A DNA stretch of 64,000 nt from Rhizopus sp. PT2906 (Eukaryota > Mucoromycota > Mucoromycetes > Mucorales > Rhizopodaceae), in contig JAMYHX010000215.1 of assembly GCA_025529335.1 (NCBI GenBank), positions 1 to 64,000 on the forward strand. Reading direction: 5' to 3'. A program made the position numbers and the translations under genes. Below the pieces are notes generated by a model. It ran no database searches. It saw nothing but the letters and a program-made list of their open reading frames with translations, and had not been told where the DNA came from. This document shows, piece by piece, positions 24,348 to 35,945 of this stretch. Numbering within the stretch: position 1 is the first letter of the stretch; each line of letters opens with the position of its first letter.

Positions 24348-26187
24348 TTATACAGTGTTTCTGGAAAAGTGAAGTAATCGCACTTGTTGGAAATCCAAGT
24401 CGCCAAAACTTGCAAGAGTGAATATTGTCAATTTTAAAAATAAATGCCGCCACACTGACAAATTAGATGTCGCATCTCCAGCGTGTCTTGTGGTACACTT
24501 TTTGAGAAAGGGCCCTATTAGCTTTACCTTTACTATTATCACACTCTGAAACCATTTATGAACATTCGATTGTTGTATCAATATGAGAATGTTAAGCTCA
24601 AGCCTATGTGTTATATTGCTGATGGCAAGTCGTCTTGAAACATTGAGCTCTTATAGAGAGTATTTGACTAAACAACCTCAACAAGGAGATAATGCAGCAG
24701 ATAGAATAAGACGTAAAAACCGATGCTGATGTTGTTAAGACAAAAGCATTAAGCAAGCGTAATTAAATGTTCTATATAAATCAGAAAAAAAAGTGAGAGT
24801 CTTCAAGCTGGAAAAGTGCCAAAGCACTTCTGCCACCGAGAACAGTTGAAAATTTACGTCTGTATGGCAAATGCTGTGCAAATAGCAAAACCCGAGCAAC
24901 CTTGGTTCTTTGTTGATAGAACTGACAACATAAAATTAAAATAATAACATTCCTTTTTACCTTTCTTCTTGAAAAGTTTTGTTGGACAATATCACAAATA
25001 GTGCCTAGATGCAGTCTTCAAGCAAAGTTTTCTCATGACCAAACCAGATATACAGCCCAACTTATTGGCAACATTATCATCTTCCCTATAGCATTTGAAA
25101 GTATTGAAGACTTTTTCAACCTTGGTCTCCCTTTACTCTATTGGAAGGTAATTAATGCTTGTATCAAGTAGCTTCAAGATCTGAAACTCATTTTTTATAG
25201 ACAACTGCTAAGAATTATGCAGAATGGATTGAACACTGACAACTCTGACTTTGGTGATTCTGATGAATCTCTGCCTGCCCCTGATTCCGAGAAAGCGACA
25301 TGGTTGGGTCCTAAGACTCAAAACTCGAAAGTTGTCTCTTCTCTCCCAGTTTTGAGCTTTTAGGAGGTTTATTCCTTTTTTTTTATTTACTGGTTAAATA
25401 AAAACTATACATATAATAGCTAAATTATTCCCTATTAAAATGCGTTTTATATTGGATACCTAAATAAAGGTGGTCTTTGACCTAAGGCAAATGAACTTCC
25501 TTCCTCTTTCTTTTTTTACAACATGCACTTCTTTTTGAAAATAAATTGCTTTGTGAAATAAACTCCAAGACAAAAAAGCCATAGATCTGCCTTGCTTAAG
25601 AATGGTAACGAAAAGCCAAAAGAGCTACTTCTTATTTAGTTTTGATAATGCTTTACATGAGAAGTAAAATAATCAAAGTCATAACAATTCCAGACCGAAG
25701 AATCTAGAGGTTAACAGAAAATCGAGGAGTATCACGACATAGGTCTTTTACCCCAACAATCAAAAAACCAAAAGAACACACATAATTAAGTATACCACCG
25801 ATCGTCGATAAAGGCTCAGGTATTAAAGAAAAGGAGAAATAAAGTTATTAATGAATTTGTCTTGATGCTGCTTTAGCACTAACAAGTATGTAATTATCTT
25901 TATCAGCAAGCAATAATTTAGAGAGTTCCAACAAATCACTATTTATAGACTCATGTAGCAATGCCATCGTGCCTAGAAACATACTTTATCGTTCAGCAGA
26001 GAGAGCATTAATTGTCAAGAAAAAAGAACGGCCAATGTTAGGCGCGTGCGCCTAACTGAAAAAATTGCGTCATCTCCAAAGGCAACGTCACTCTGGGTTT
26101 AGAGTGTACACCTCTTAAAGCGCATACGCGTTCCTATTTCAAACACAACACTTTTTCTTTTTTATTCAAAAAATCAGTTAAACACAA
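24348..26187. other. 1.8-kb gene-poor region with ORF relics
   Basis: Mostly short broken frames. On the plus strand a 46-residue frame starts near 24,588, and a spliced-looking frame at about 24,990-25,365 reads FESIEDFFNLGLPLLYWK, then a GT-AG-like gap, then TTAKNYAEWIEH and a stop. They look like remains of a degraded gene or element that I cannot name. Upstream of 26,188 is the proteasome gene promoter. Confidence 0.35.
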
Positions 26188-26828
26188 ATGGAATGTCTTT
26201 TTGGAATTACTGGTAATGGATTCGCATTGCTTGCAGCTGATACTGTCAGTGCGCGAAGCATTGTCGTCATGAAAGGAACCGAGGATAAATCTCGTGAATT
26301 GAACCCACACACAGTCTTACTTTATTCTGGTGAACCAGGAGACACTGTAAACTTTGCTGAATACATCCAGCGAAACATCAAGTTATATGGCATTAGAAAC
26401 GGCATTGAACTTAGCCCCAAGGCCACCGCAACCTTTACTCGACGTGAATTGGCTGATTCTCTTAGAAGCAGAGTAACTTTGAAAGAGAAACATACAGATG
26501 AACACATTTTACTCATATTGTACATTAGCATCCATATTCTGTTAATTTAGTGATTGGTGGTTACGATGTAAGGAAACAAAAAGCAGAACTTTATTGGATT
26601 GATTACCTTGGAGCCATGGCAGAATTACCATTTTGTGCACAGGGTTATGGTTCCTACTTTTGCACATCATTAATGGACCGCTATTATAAAGAAAACATGT
26701 CTGTAGATGAAGCAAAGACCTTGATGAAGATGTGTATACAAGAACTCAAGACGAGATTTATTGTCAATTTACCCAACTTCAAAGCTACACTAGTAGATAA
26801 AGATGGAGTTCATTCTATTGAATTGTAA
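26188..26828 (+). CDS. PRE1: 20S proteasome subunit beta-4 (beta type-2)
   Basis: Two exons, 26,188-26,472 and 26,529-26,828, give 194 aa with no propeptide. The N-terminus (MECLFGITGNGFALLAADT) and the middle (NLVIGGYD, YWIDYLGAM, YGSYFCTSLMDRYY) match beta-4, a non-catalytic ring subunit, which lacks the N-terminal catalytic Thr of beta-1, -2 and -5. The protein sits in the 20S core particle in cytosol and nucleus. Length is the family norm. An alternative reading of the first exon through the intron would stop early, so splicing is needed. Confidence 0.93.
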
Positions 26829-26846
26829 CAAAATAAAACTTTATTA

Positions 26847-27730
26847 TTAGTTGTGAGGAATAACCTTTTGCAGAAACTCTGAGATATCAGCAAGTTCTTG
26901 TGCATTGGCAGAATGAGTGAGACCAGGATAGGTTTTGAAACTGACATTATAGCCTAGGGATTGTAATGTTTCAGCAGATTCTTTACCATATTCATATTTA
27001 ACCACTTGATCTCGATCACCATGGCACATCAAGATGGGAGTGTTCTTGTTGGCGTCTGACGCGAGCTATATATATATATATATATACAAATAAGTATGTT
27101 ATTTCATCTCCTTTTTGATTATATTACTTGTGATATCCTCTTTGATAATGCAAGCCAACCACTACAGCCAACAATGCCTCCAAACTTATACTCTGATGTT
27201 AAACCTGTCAATAATGAGAGCGCACATCCTTGAGAAAAGCCGCCTACGACGATACGATTAGCGGGAATACCGCTATCGACTTCATTGCGAATGAGCTTGC
27301 CAACTTTTATGGTTTAGTTATCATCCTTGTATATACTACGAGCATTTACCTGATTCTAGTGAAGCAAGCATGCCCTCTTCGTCCTCTGTCTCTAAACTTT
27401 CTTTAGTGAGCCCATGAAGATCAAACCAGGCTATATGCATATATATAAGTGTGAATCTTTCAAATCTTTTTATACAATCTACCAGGCATAAGATAACCAA
27501 AATTCATAGAGATGGGTGCAACAGGACTACATTTGATTAATAAAACAATCGAGTTTCTGATTAAAACTTTCTTACGCATTAGGAAGAATCCATTTGACAT
27601 GAGGAAAGGCTTTACCAAGCTCTTCAGCCAGGAATGACCATCCAGCACCTGAGTCACCAAGACCATGGAGCCAAAAGACAGTGGCTGTATGTTTTGCTCT
27701 GGCACCAATTACAACCGAAGTCAAAGACAT
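26847..27730 (-). CDS. APT1: Acyl-protein thioesterase 1 (LYPLA family)
   Basis: An alpha/beta hydrolase in several exons. The oxyanion and first-strand region is VFWLHGLGDSGAGW, the nucleophile elbow is GFSQGCALS, the acid is in ILMCHGDRDQVV and the catalytic His is in PGLTHSA. These place it in the acyl-protein thioesterase group, which removes palmitate from cytosolic faces of S-acylated proteins such as Ras and G-alpha. No signal peptide is seen, consistent with a soluble cytosolic enzyme. Stop is 19 bp from the proteasome gene stop, which converges on it. The Met at 27,730 starts the usual family length of about 230 aa. Confidence 0.92.
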
Positions 27731-28221
27731 TGTTAGTGGAAAGGTACGGGGAAAAAAAACTGTTTTTGGCCAGTCGTACTTTTTATTCAACTTTCAGCAT
27801 GTTACACATTGTTTTTGGCTTTACTTTGGCAATATGATGGCCGCAGCGAAACGGTAGCTCAACAACATCGGTAACTGCAGTGAGTACGTACGCAGTTTTT
27901 AAATAAATAAAGTAATATCTACAGCATTCATTAAATAATGTGAATACACCTCTTTTTAATAAAGTAAGCTAATACTACATTGATTATTTGGTGAACTCTT
28001 AGTGGTCAATCGCGGCTGGAAGGACAAGTGAAGATGTACATACAATGTAATAGAGGCTTAAGGATGACATGAAGGCTTTAAAGTAGCTGATATAGCTTTT
28101 AATTGGCTTGATCCTCCAAAGTGAACAAAAGCAGGTGATCGTCGTTTAAAAAAGAGAACAAAAGTTGACATAAGTTTTATCTTTATTCAATGTATGAACG
28201 CATAAAATACTTTTTAACGAG
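27731..28221. other. Intergenic region
   Basis: 5' flank of the thioesterase and 3' flank of the CABLES-like gene. I see no gene or repeat. Confidence 0.45.
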
Positions 28222-29721
28222 TTAAACTTTAATCTCATAAAACAATTCGTCACCAACGTAATCCTTGATTGATTGGTACCCTATGTTTATATGCGTCAAC
28301 CAGTGATTTTAATCAAGAAAATCAAACTTACCAAATGCTTCAACAAGCTTATCAAGATGTGGCATGAACTCTTCTATAGGAACATAGAGGCTAAATTCAA
28401 GATCAGCAAAGACAGCAAACTCATGCCCTCGTATATCCTTTGATCCAATACCAATTTCTCCAGAGATAGCCTAATGAAAGACTAATTAAGTAATTCAGTT
28501 ATCATCACTCATGTTTACCTCGAAAAGATCACGAAAGCATACCCCTTTTGGTTCGTTTATTTTAACTGCTAAATATAAGCAACATGCTAATGCGTATGAA
28601 TAAATGTATGTGTGACACCTTTAATTTTTATGCATCTCACCTGCTACAAGTTTCCTATTTTGCTTTGTGACGACATTCTTTTGTATCAACTTTTCAACAT
28701 AGACATAAGCGTGAGATAAGGTGGATAGCTCAAGGTCAAGATTCTTTGTTATATTCTGTAGGTGTAGCTTGATAGACTTTATTTTTGAAAATGTAAGTTC
28801 TGGCATTATTTCCGGATGAGACAATCGAAAGCTTTCGTTTAATTCATGTTTTAATTTATGCAATGAATCCTACACACACACAAAAAAAAAAGGGTTTAAT
28901 TACGGCTCCCTCCTCCCTCTCTTTTGAATATTGTTACCTGTGTTGAGCTAAAAGAGAGCAAGGTATTGTTTTCATCAAAATCCAGAAAATGAGGGGTATA
29001 TGGCTTGGTGGGCGTTTCATTAGATGCTAAGAAATGACTATAAGACATTGCTTTTTGATGCTTGAGATGTCGATTTATGATATGTTCATGGCTACACGAA
29101 ACAATTAATATTGTACAAAATATTCTCATCATCAATACTTGCACATAGCTATAATGAAAACGATGATTTGTCTTTCTCGTTGATTGTTTGACAACGCCTT
29201 GATAATAACGAAATAAAGACGCGAATCTACGACCTGAATCTGGCTATAAAAAAATGGCGATACCACGCGACGTGTGAATTATGGATTATTATTATTTTTT
29301 TTTTAAAAAAAAAAGGAGGACGCATACTTTATGTCGAAATGGGTCTGACTTCCTTTTCACTTTTTCTGAAGCAATTAAGCGTTGATTATCATCGTCTGTG
29401 AGTTTATATAGTGCTGCTCCACTACTTTGATTGCTTGATGAAGATTGGTTACTTATGTTGGTGCTGTTACTGGTAATACTACTATTACTACTGCTACTAT
29501 GCATTTTTCTTTGTTCATGAAACGAGGTCGGCTTATCATTCAAAGTGGATTGTAAAGCTATAAAAGAATTAACCTTCTTCTCCTTTTCTTTATATATAAA
29601 AAGGGCTACCGTTATTTGGATAAAGATCATTTTCGCTACCAAGTGAAATATTAGATAGAAATGTAGCTGCGTCTTGCTTTTCATAACTTTTCCGTTTTGG
29701 ACACTTTTTCTTTGAGCTCAT
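28222..29721 (-). CDS. CABLES-like cyclin-fold protein
   Basis: Multi-exon gene starting at 29,721. The first exon has the short conserved box AATFLSNISLGS, a signature of CABLES1/2. A Ser/Asn-rich linker follows. The C-terminal cyclin box reads LSHAYVYVEKLIQKNVVTKQ, NRKLVAG, then DIRGHEFAVFADLEFSLYVP and EEFMPHLDKLVEA, the same order as in animal CABLES. Animal CABLES proteins bind Cdk2, Cdk3 and Cdk5 and link them to Wee1 or Abl; a Cdk adaptor role here is inferred from the family. The stop at 28,222-28,224 follows DYVGDELFYEIKV. Confidence 0.8.
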
Positions 29722-30196
29722 AAAATGAAGGAAAATAAAAAGAGAGGTACAAGTCTGTCTAAAAGCAGATTGGCGGTTTTTTAAATAGTTCGTCGGAAAA
29801 TGAAAGGCTATGTCGTATTTGCATTTAAGAGTGGGATAAACAAGAAATGCAATTTCAGGGCAAAGTGTTACTTGCTCAAGTTAAAATAAACCCTCGGTTT
29901 ATCATTGTTATGCCTATTTTCCGTATTTTGATTAAAAGGCATTCAAAAGGGAGGGAGAGTGTCTTTAAAAGATGGTTGGTTCACTGTGAAATACTTTAGG
30001 TCTTTATGTTGAACGACAGCAGCTTTTTCATAATTACACACATATCCTTGTCTTTCTCTCTTTCTATAATATGAAAGAAGAATACTTTATACACTGAAAG
30101 AGAGAAAGAAACATTATGTCATCCATCATTTCATTGTGCATGAATTTACAGTACATAAACTCAGACATTCAGGGCACACGAATACACAAACATTCC
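29722..30196. other. Intergenic region
   Basis: AT-rich flank between two minus-strand genes; pyrimidine runs near 30,050-30,066. I see no gene. Confidence 0.45.
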
Positions 30197-31201
30197 CTAT
30201 TTATTTTTATTATCTACAGATATTTCTCTTAGTGTTTTTATCATTTCAGATCGAACATGATTCGATAATGTTTGTATACTATCTGAAGACTCTTCAACGT
30301 TGTCAGTTGGGATAGGAGATAAAACTATTGAAAAAAAAATAAGATAACTTTCTTTTTTATAAAGAAAAACTTACTCTTGATCTTAATATCACCATGCTTG
30401 AATGTCTTTGACTTTTGATCATAGAGATGATGATAGTTTTGAATTACAATGGGGATAATAGGTACCTTTGCTTGAACAGCCATATAGAACGCACCCTTCT
30501 TGAAAGGTAACAGATCAAGTTCAGAAGAATGAGATCTAGTTCCTTCAGGATAAATCCAGATACTTGTTCTTGACTTCTTCATATCTTCAGCTGCTTTACG
30601 AGCCTGTGCCACTGCAGTTTCTCGGTTGGCACGATCCAAAAATATAGCCTTACTGAGATACACTTTATGAAAAAAAAAGAAGGGGGAAAGAATTAGCTTT
30701 ATGTACATAAAATGTTTACTCTCCCCCTTCACACTTACTGAACCATCCCAGGACAGGGACAAACTTTATCGACTTTTTAGCTACGACCGAGGTTGACTTG
30801 GGAAATACATTGGCCATAAAAAAGACATCAAGCATTGTCTGATGGTTGCATACATACACAGCCTGTCCTCCGTCTTTTCTAATATGTTCTTTACCCTCGA
30901 TTGTACAAGTGATACCCAAGAAAGTAGAGACAACTGTCTTGTATACCCTAGCAACAGACCAATTGATAAGATGTCTCTTGCCAAAGATGGGTAGAATGAG
31001 TGAAGCAAAGACACCATAGCATGCTGATATAGATAGACAAAGGAAGCAGACCAACGATCGATAATAATATCCTCCTCTTGTTCTAAACATGGCCTGAAGT
31101 ATAATAGGTGCTGCAACGAATGGGATCATCTTGGGTGAAACTATATATAAACAGTAAGAATACAAATTATGCATCAGAGTAATACACTTGCCTAGCTTCA
31201 T
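30197..31201 (-). CDS. SLC1: 1-acyl-sn-glycerol-3-phosphate acyltransferase
   Basis: The first exon is only 10 nt (31,201-31,192) and is joined by a GC-AG intron to the exon starting at 31,140. The membrane-bound N-terminus (SLVCFLCLSISACYGVFASL) leads to acyltransferase motif I NHQTMLD (HX4D), then KSIKFVPVLGWF, motif III IWIYPEGTRS and motif IV VPIIPIVIQNYH. The enzyme acylates lysophosphatidic acid to phosphatidic acid at the ER, the second step of glycerolipid synthesis. The last exon codes for an acidic tail ending SVDNKNK. A start at the internal Met (31,129) would need no GC-AG intron and is the alternative. Confidence 0.88.
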
Positions 31202-31616
31202 TTTATAACAAATAAAGAAAATAAGCTTTTCCACGTGAGCCCCCCTTTGTCTTTGGACGGTGAAAATAAGAAAAGAAAGTGAAAGAAAAAAGGGGGGTGA
31301 AAAGATTTTATACACACTGAGCTGATCTTCAAAATTATCTCTCAGTCGACTACTAGAAAAGAAAGTCGCTATGTGTCATTCTCTTTCTTGCATATCCAAC
31401 ACTCCAAGTTGAACATCTTTTCATTCTAAACACAAACATTTGCATTCTATTGCTCATTGCATCCTCTTTAAGCTGAACTGAATTCATTGAAAGCTCCCCC
31501 ACACACACACACCATTTGCAACAGTCAGAGGGAAATTCAACCAATTTCAAATAGCGCTCGAGACTTGGCATGGAATTATTTGCTTCCCTTTTTCTACTTT
31601 TTTTAAATAAAGAGAA
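31202..31616. other. Divergent promoter region
   Basis: Shared upstream region of the LPAAT (minus) and ARPC2 (plus) genes, with purine runs and a CA repeat near 31,500-31,510. I see no supported gene. Confidence 0.45.
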
Positions 31617-32838
31617 ATGATTTTACTAGATTACCACAACGTCATTATTCAAAACACTTTAGAGTCAAGACTCAAAAAGTAAGTTGTTCAATAAAACTGA
31701 CAACAGACGACTCATGTACCTTTGTGTAGTGAAAAGTTTGACCCAATTGACATGACGGTTGCTGACTTTGATGGCGTCACATACCACATTTCAACACCTG
31801 AAACCAAGACAGTCGTTCATATCTCGCTTGCCTGGGCTTGTTCTCGTGAGTTATTTTCATATGGTGCCAAGGATATCTTGAAACGCGAGTATGGAGATTA
31901 CCTCTTGGATACACCCGAACAAGGCTTTGATATCACGCTTGCTCTTGATTTAGAAAAGATGGTCTCTACAGAACAAGGTAAAATAAATTAACTTTTTCTT
32001 TTTTTCTTACTAAGCTCTTGATGAGAACCATTAGATGTCAGAGATGAACTTATTCGAAAAGTCAGTCTGTTAAAACGCAACCTGTTAGCTGCACCTTTTG
32101 AAAGAGCGTTTGCTGAGCAAGAACAGTGTGAAAAGGAAGGAAAGACAGAAAACAATTCAGAATTGATGACAGTTCATTATCGTGAAGAGGAAGCAATCTA
32201 TGTAAAGTCCAATTTTGACCGTATTACTGTCATCTTTAGCACAACCTTTAAAGACGAAACAGACAAAATCTTTGGCAAAGTGTTCCTACAAGTAAATAGA
32301 ATGCTTCTTTATACATAATGGTTTAATGACACTCGGTGATAGGAATTTGTGGATGCACGTCGACGAGTACCTGTTTTACAGAATGCACCTCAGGTGCTTT
32401 ATTCTATTCGTGAACCACCTATGGAGCTTCGTCATTTGAATTTGAAAGATAGTGATGATATTAGCTATGTTACCTTTGGTAATAATGATTATAATAATAA
32501 TAATCATTTGTTTGTGTATGTGTATATCCTAATCACTCTTCTCACTATAGTCCTCTTCCCTAATCATTTTACTGCGGGTGATGTTCGTGAAGAGACTATC
32601 TCACGTATTCAAATCTTTCGTGACTATCTTCATTATCACATCAAGTGTTCCAAAGCTTACATGCATACACGTATGAGAGCTCGTGTTCGTGACTTTTTGA
32701 AAGTATTGAACCGAGCCAAACCTCAGGTAATGAACGCAGAAAAGAAGACAGCCAGGTAAATAAAAATTTCATTATTGCTGAGATAATTGTATAATTTAAA
32801 CTTTCTATTTTAGTGGAAGAACCTTCCGTCGATCCTAA
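31617..32838 (+). CDS. ARC35: Arp2/3 complex 34-kDa subunit (ARPC2)
   Basis: About five exons. It begins [20 protein letters not shown], the conserved ARPC2 start, and continues with [31 protein letters not shown], and a long C-terminal helix ([20 protein letters not shown]) ending in the family tail SGRTFRRS, joined across the last intron. ARPC2 forms with ARPC4 the core that clamps the mother actin filament in branched nucleation. It works at endocytic patches and the hyphal tip. An expanded intron region near 32,470-32,560 contains an AAT-rich microsatellite. Assignment is firm. Confidence 0.93.
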
Positions 32839-32935
32839 GCTTTTTGGGATCTCTCTTTTTCTTCATTACTGACTTATAAATAATAAAAATTCCGTTTTTT
32901 AATTTATTTCTCTCTTTCTTTTAAAAAGATTTATA

Positions 32936-34317
32936 ATGGGTGCCTTTTGTTGTTGTGAGCCAAGATATAATTTTGATAATGAAGAAGGCAAGTAGACATC
33001 ATCTCTATTGAAATATCATTGACATTAATCTGCTTTAAAAAGCTGAACTACGACATTTCTATTTGCAAAGAGTCATTGGAAAAGGTGCCTTTGGAAAAGT
33101 GCGGATGGTTCAACACAAGATTGATCGATCGGAATACGCATTAAAATACATTAGTAAATCCAAATGTATTGAATTAAATGCAGTACGAAATATATTGACA
33201 GAACGTGTCATACTCGAATTACTCGATCATCCACTGATTGTCAATCTAAGATATGCCTTTCAAGATGATGAGAACCTCTTTATGGTGCTTGATTTAATGC
33301 TCGGAGGAGATTTACGATTTCATCTTGACTCACTTGGTACCTTTAATGAGTTACAAGTTAGATTCTATGTTGCTCAATTAATACTTTCCATCAGTTACAT
33401 TCATAGTCAACATATTATTCATCGGTGAATTAAAAAAATAATAGAGTCAAATAAGCGCTTGTGTTGACATTTTCATTTAGTGATATCAAACCAGATAATG
33501 TCTTGCTCGATCATAAAGGACACGCTCATCTTAGTGATTTCAATATTGCCACTCAATTGACACCACAGAAACCTTATAGGCAAAATAGGGCGGGTAGTTT
33601 AGCTTATATGGCACCTGAAATTCTTTTGAAGCAAAAATATACAACTGACGTGGATTGGTGGAGTTTAGGCATTACTACTTTTGAATTATTATTTGGACAG
33701 AGGCCCTTTGGAGGAGATTCAAATGAGAAAGTACAAGAATCCATTTTACACGATCCACTGCAATTTCCAGAAAAGATTCAAGTATCAGTCGAATGTCGGC
33801 AGGTGATTCATGGGGTAACAAAAAACAAAATGGGAAATTAAATTGTGTAATGTTAAAAAAAAGGAAAATTAGTTATTAGCAAAGCGTCCCAAAGATAGAT
33901 TAGGTCATGGCAGAGAAGGCTTACAGAAATTAAAATCACATCCTTGGTTTCATGGCCTTGATTGGGACCAACTTGAATCTAAAAAGGCACAACCTCCTTT
34001 TATACCCAATGTAAGATAATACACACTTGTATGCTTAATCTAATACTTTTTTCTAATGTTAGAAGGATGTACCCAATTATGATGCAGTACATGAATTAGA
34101 AGAATTACTGTTTGAAGAGGAACCCTTAAGAATTCATCCGAGGTCAAAAGACTCTACTGCTACAATGGAAATCGATACCAAGTTTTTACCCTATGATCAT
34201 ACAAAACAAGGCAAGGCAACCGCTTTGGAATCAAATAATACCAATTTAATACGTAGAAAAATTGATCAAGCAAAATACAATGCACATGGTTACTATGAAC
34301 TAGATCATCAACTATAA
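32936..34317 (+). CDS. STK32/YANK-like AGC protein kinase
   Basis: The first exon codes for MGAFCCCEPRYNFDNEEG, with Gly2 for N-myristoylation and three Cys for palmitoylation, so the kinase should sit on a membrane. The kinase domain has the Gly loop IGKGAFGKV, VAIK-like ALKYI, catalytic HRDIKPDN (split by an intron), DFN in place of DFG, and activation segment SLAYMAPEIL. DFN and the sequence HLSDFNIAT are typical of STK32/YANK kinases, which are known from animals and many fungi. The first intron is GC-AG (32,998-33,042). After the domain is a short tail with acidic motifs; no classic AGC hydrophobic motif was seen. Substrates are unknown. Confidence 0.87.
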
Positions 34318-34528
34318 TATAGTGAAGGTACCAATTTGCGTAAATTAAATTGGTCAATTCGCGCTAAAATAAAAATCAGTTGGTGTACATCTTGTCGAAC
34401 AAAGAGAACCTTTTGAAGGATTGTGGTAATGCTTTTTGCGCGCAAAGTCTTCCTGTCGATTGACAAAGAAAGAAACCGCATCTTCGACCCAACAAATGGG
34501 GTTGTCCGACTCTAGGTCATTGACCATT

Positions 34529-35154
34529 CTAACGAGTACTTGTCTTTGAGGATGTCATGAACGTCGACGGAATTAACGCTAGTAGTAAAGTCCATAATTC
34601 TGTAATATAGCAAGCTGTATCATTAAGTTGAATTTATATAAATATAGAGGACGTTTCATTAAACTTACTCTTGTTTATGCAACTCCTTTATGTAATGAGC
34701 ATTGTCGATCCAATTTTGTACTGCCAGTGTGAGATTTGGTGCATCAAATTCATCATCAGCTCCCATAGACAATCTATCTGTTTTATCTTTTGGCTTTAGA
34801 GTGGTTGATGACTAAACAACAGAAGGTTGGCGATTAATAAAGATCTAAAGCAGCATATTTAGCAAACCCACAACAATCAACTCCTTCACTGTAATATCTT
34901 CCTGTAAATGAAGACTGGCGTGAAATCTTTGCCTTTTACGTAACAACAGTAACAATTTCTCCTAAAATTTACAGGATATAGTTATAAGGTTTGCCTGATA
35001 TTAAGATGGGAATCATTCAATACCTCTAGAACGTAATTTACTATACTCTCCCAATTGACATTGCTGTAATCCGTAATAAACTATTTGGAGGAAATAAAAC
35101 GTCAACAGCTTTCATGTACAAAATTACAGATATATACCTTAAAATGTTATTCAT
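34529..35154 (-). CDS. Hypothetical spliced gene, possibly broken
   Basis: A set of minus-strand exon-like pieces fit together with GT-AG introns: MNNIL plus SNVNWESIVNYVLE, EKLLLLLRKRQRFHASLHLQ, a segment with GADDEFDAPNLTLAVQNWID, and ELWTLLLALIPSTFMTSSK ending at TAG 34,529. Just past this stop another frame stays open (VNDLESDNPICWVEDAVSFF, near 34,450-34,510), which looks like the true continuation reached by a frameshift. The gene is therefore either broken or my last splice is wrong. I do not recognise the family. The pieces look mostly helical. Confidence 0.3.
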
Positions 35155-35332
35155 TTTATGTAGTCAGGTGCTATCAGTAAAGATGCAAGCACACGCGTAA
35201 TTGCATTAATGAATATTCCACTGGACAGCCTTAGGCGAGGTAAAGACTTTGACGTTGTAAAACGATGTCACAGGCAGCGCCTCGTAACATTAGTCACTTT
35301 GTCGTGAATTTTTTCGTGCATGTAGTGTTTTC

Positions 35333-35357
35333 CTTTTTTTTTTTTTTTTTTTTTTTT
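35333..35357. repeat. T tract upstream of the NDK start
   Basis: Twenty-five or so consecutive T residues, about 20 bp before the ATG at 35,376. Read through in frame it would add poly-Phe, so I place the start after it. Confidence 0.8.
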
Positions 35358-35375
35358 CTTACACAAAAACTTGAC

Positions 35376-35944
35376 ATGTTGAAGGGATTAGCAAACAAAC
35401 AACAACAATTGACATTAGCACTTTTAAAACCAGACATTTGTTCTAATGCTGCATTGCCACCCAAAATTAAACAAGCCATTCTTAACCGAGGAATGACCAT
35501 TCTTCAGGAACGTCCCGTGCTTTGGACAGAAGAACAGGCAGGTCAATTTTACGCTGAACATAAAGGAAAATTCTTTTATCATCGGTTATGTGGATATATG
35601 ACCAGTGGGCCCTTTCATGCCATGATATTATCATCACCTAATGTCATCAAGGAATGGCGTTCACTGATAGGACCAACTCATCCTGTTAGGTACAATGATA
35701 TATATATATGCATATAAAAAAAGTTTCTTATAAATCATTTTAGGGCAAGAATACACCAACCTGATACATTAAGAGCACTTTATGGTTTAACAGATACAAG
35801 GAATTCATTTCATGGTTCAGGTAAAAAAAAAAAGAAAAGAAAAAAAAAGCATCTGAGAGTTATTATTTATAATACATCATAGACTCTGATCCATCTGCAA
35901 GAAAAGAAATAGAGTTCTTCTTTCCAGACTTTTTCAAGCAATAA
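35376..35944 (+). CDS. Nucleoside diphosphate kinase, NME6-type
   Basis: Three exons. The start LTLALLKPD is the NDK signature, and the catalytic phospho-His lies in RNSFHGSDS, split by the second intron. Other landmarks are YAEHKGKFFYHRLCGYMTSG and LIGPTHPVRARIHQPDTLRA. The short Kpn loop and the LLKPD start match NME6-like enzymes rather than the common cytosolic NDK-A. NDKs transfer phosphate from ATP to other nucleoside diphosphates; NME6 relatives are reported in mitochondria. The protein ends DFFKQ with TAA at 35,942-35,944, one base from the stop of CFAP20 on the other strand. Confidence 0.88.
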
Positions 35945-35945
35945 G

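Noticed and set aside
35265..35375. N-terminal extension of the NDK with poly-Phe
   Set aside because: The extra residues are a translated T tract of the promoter; the NDK fold begins just after Met at 35,376.
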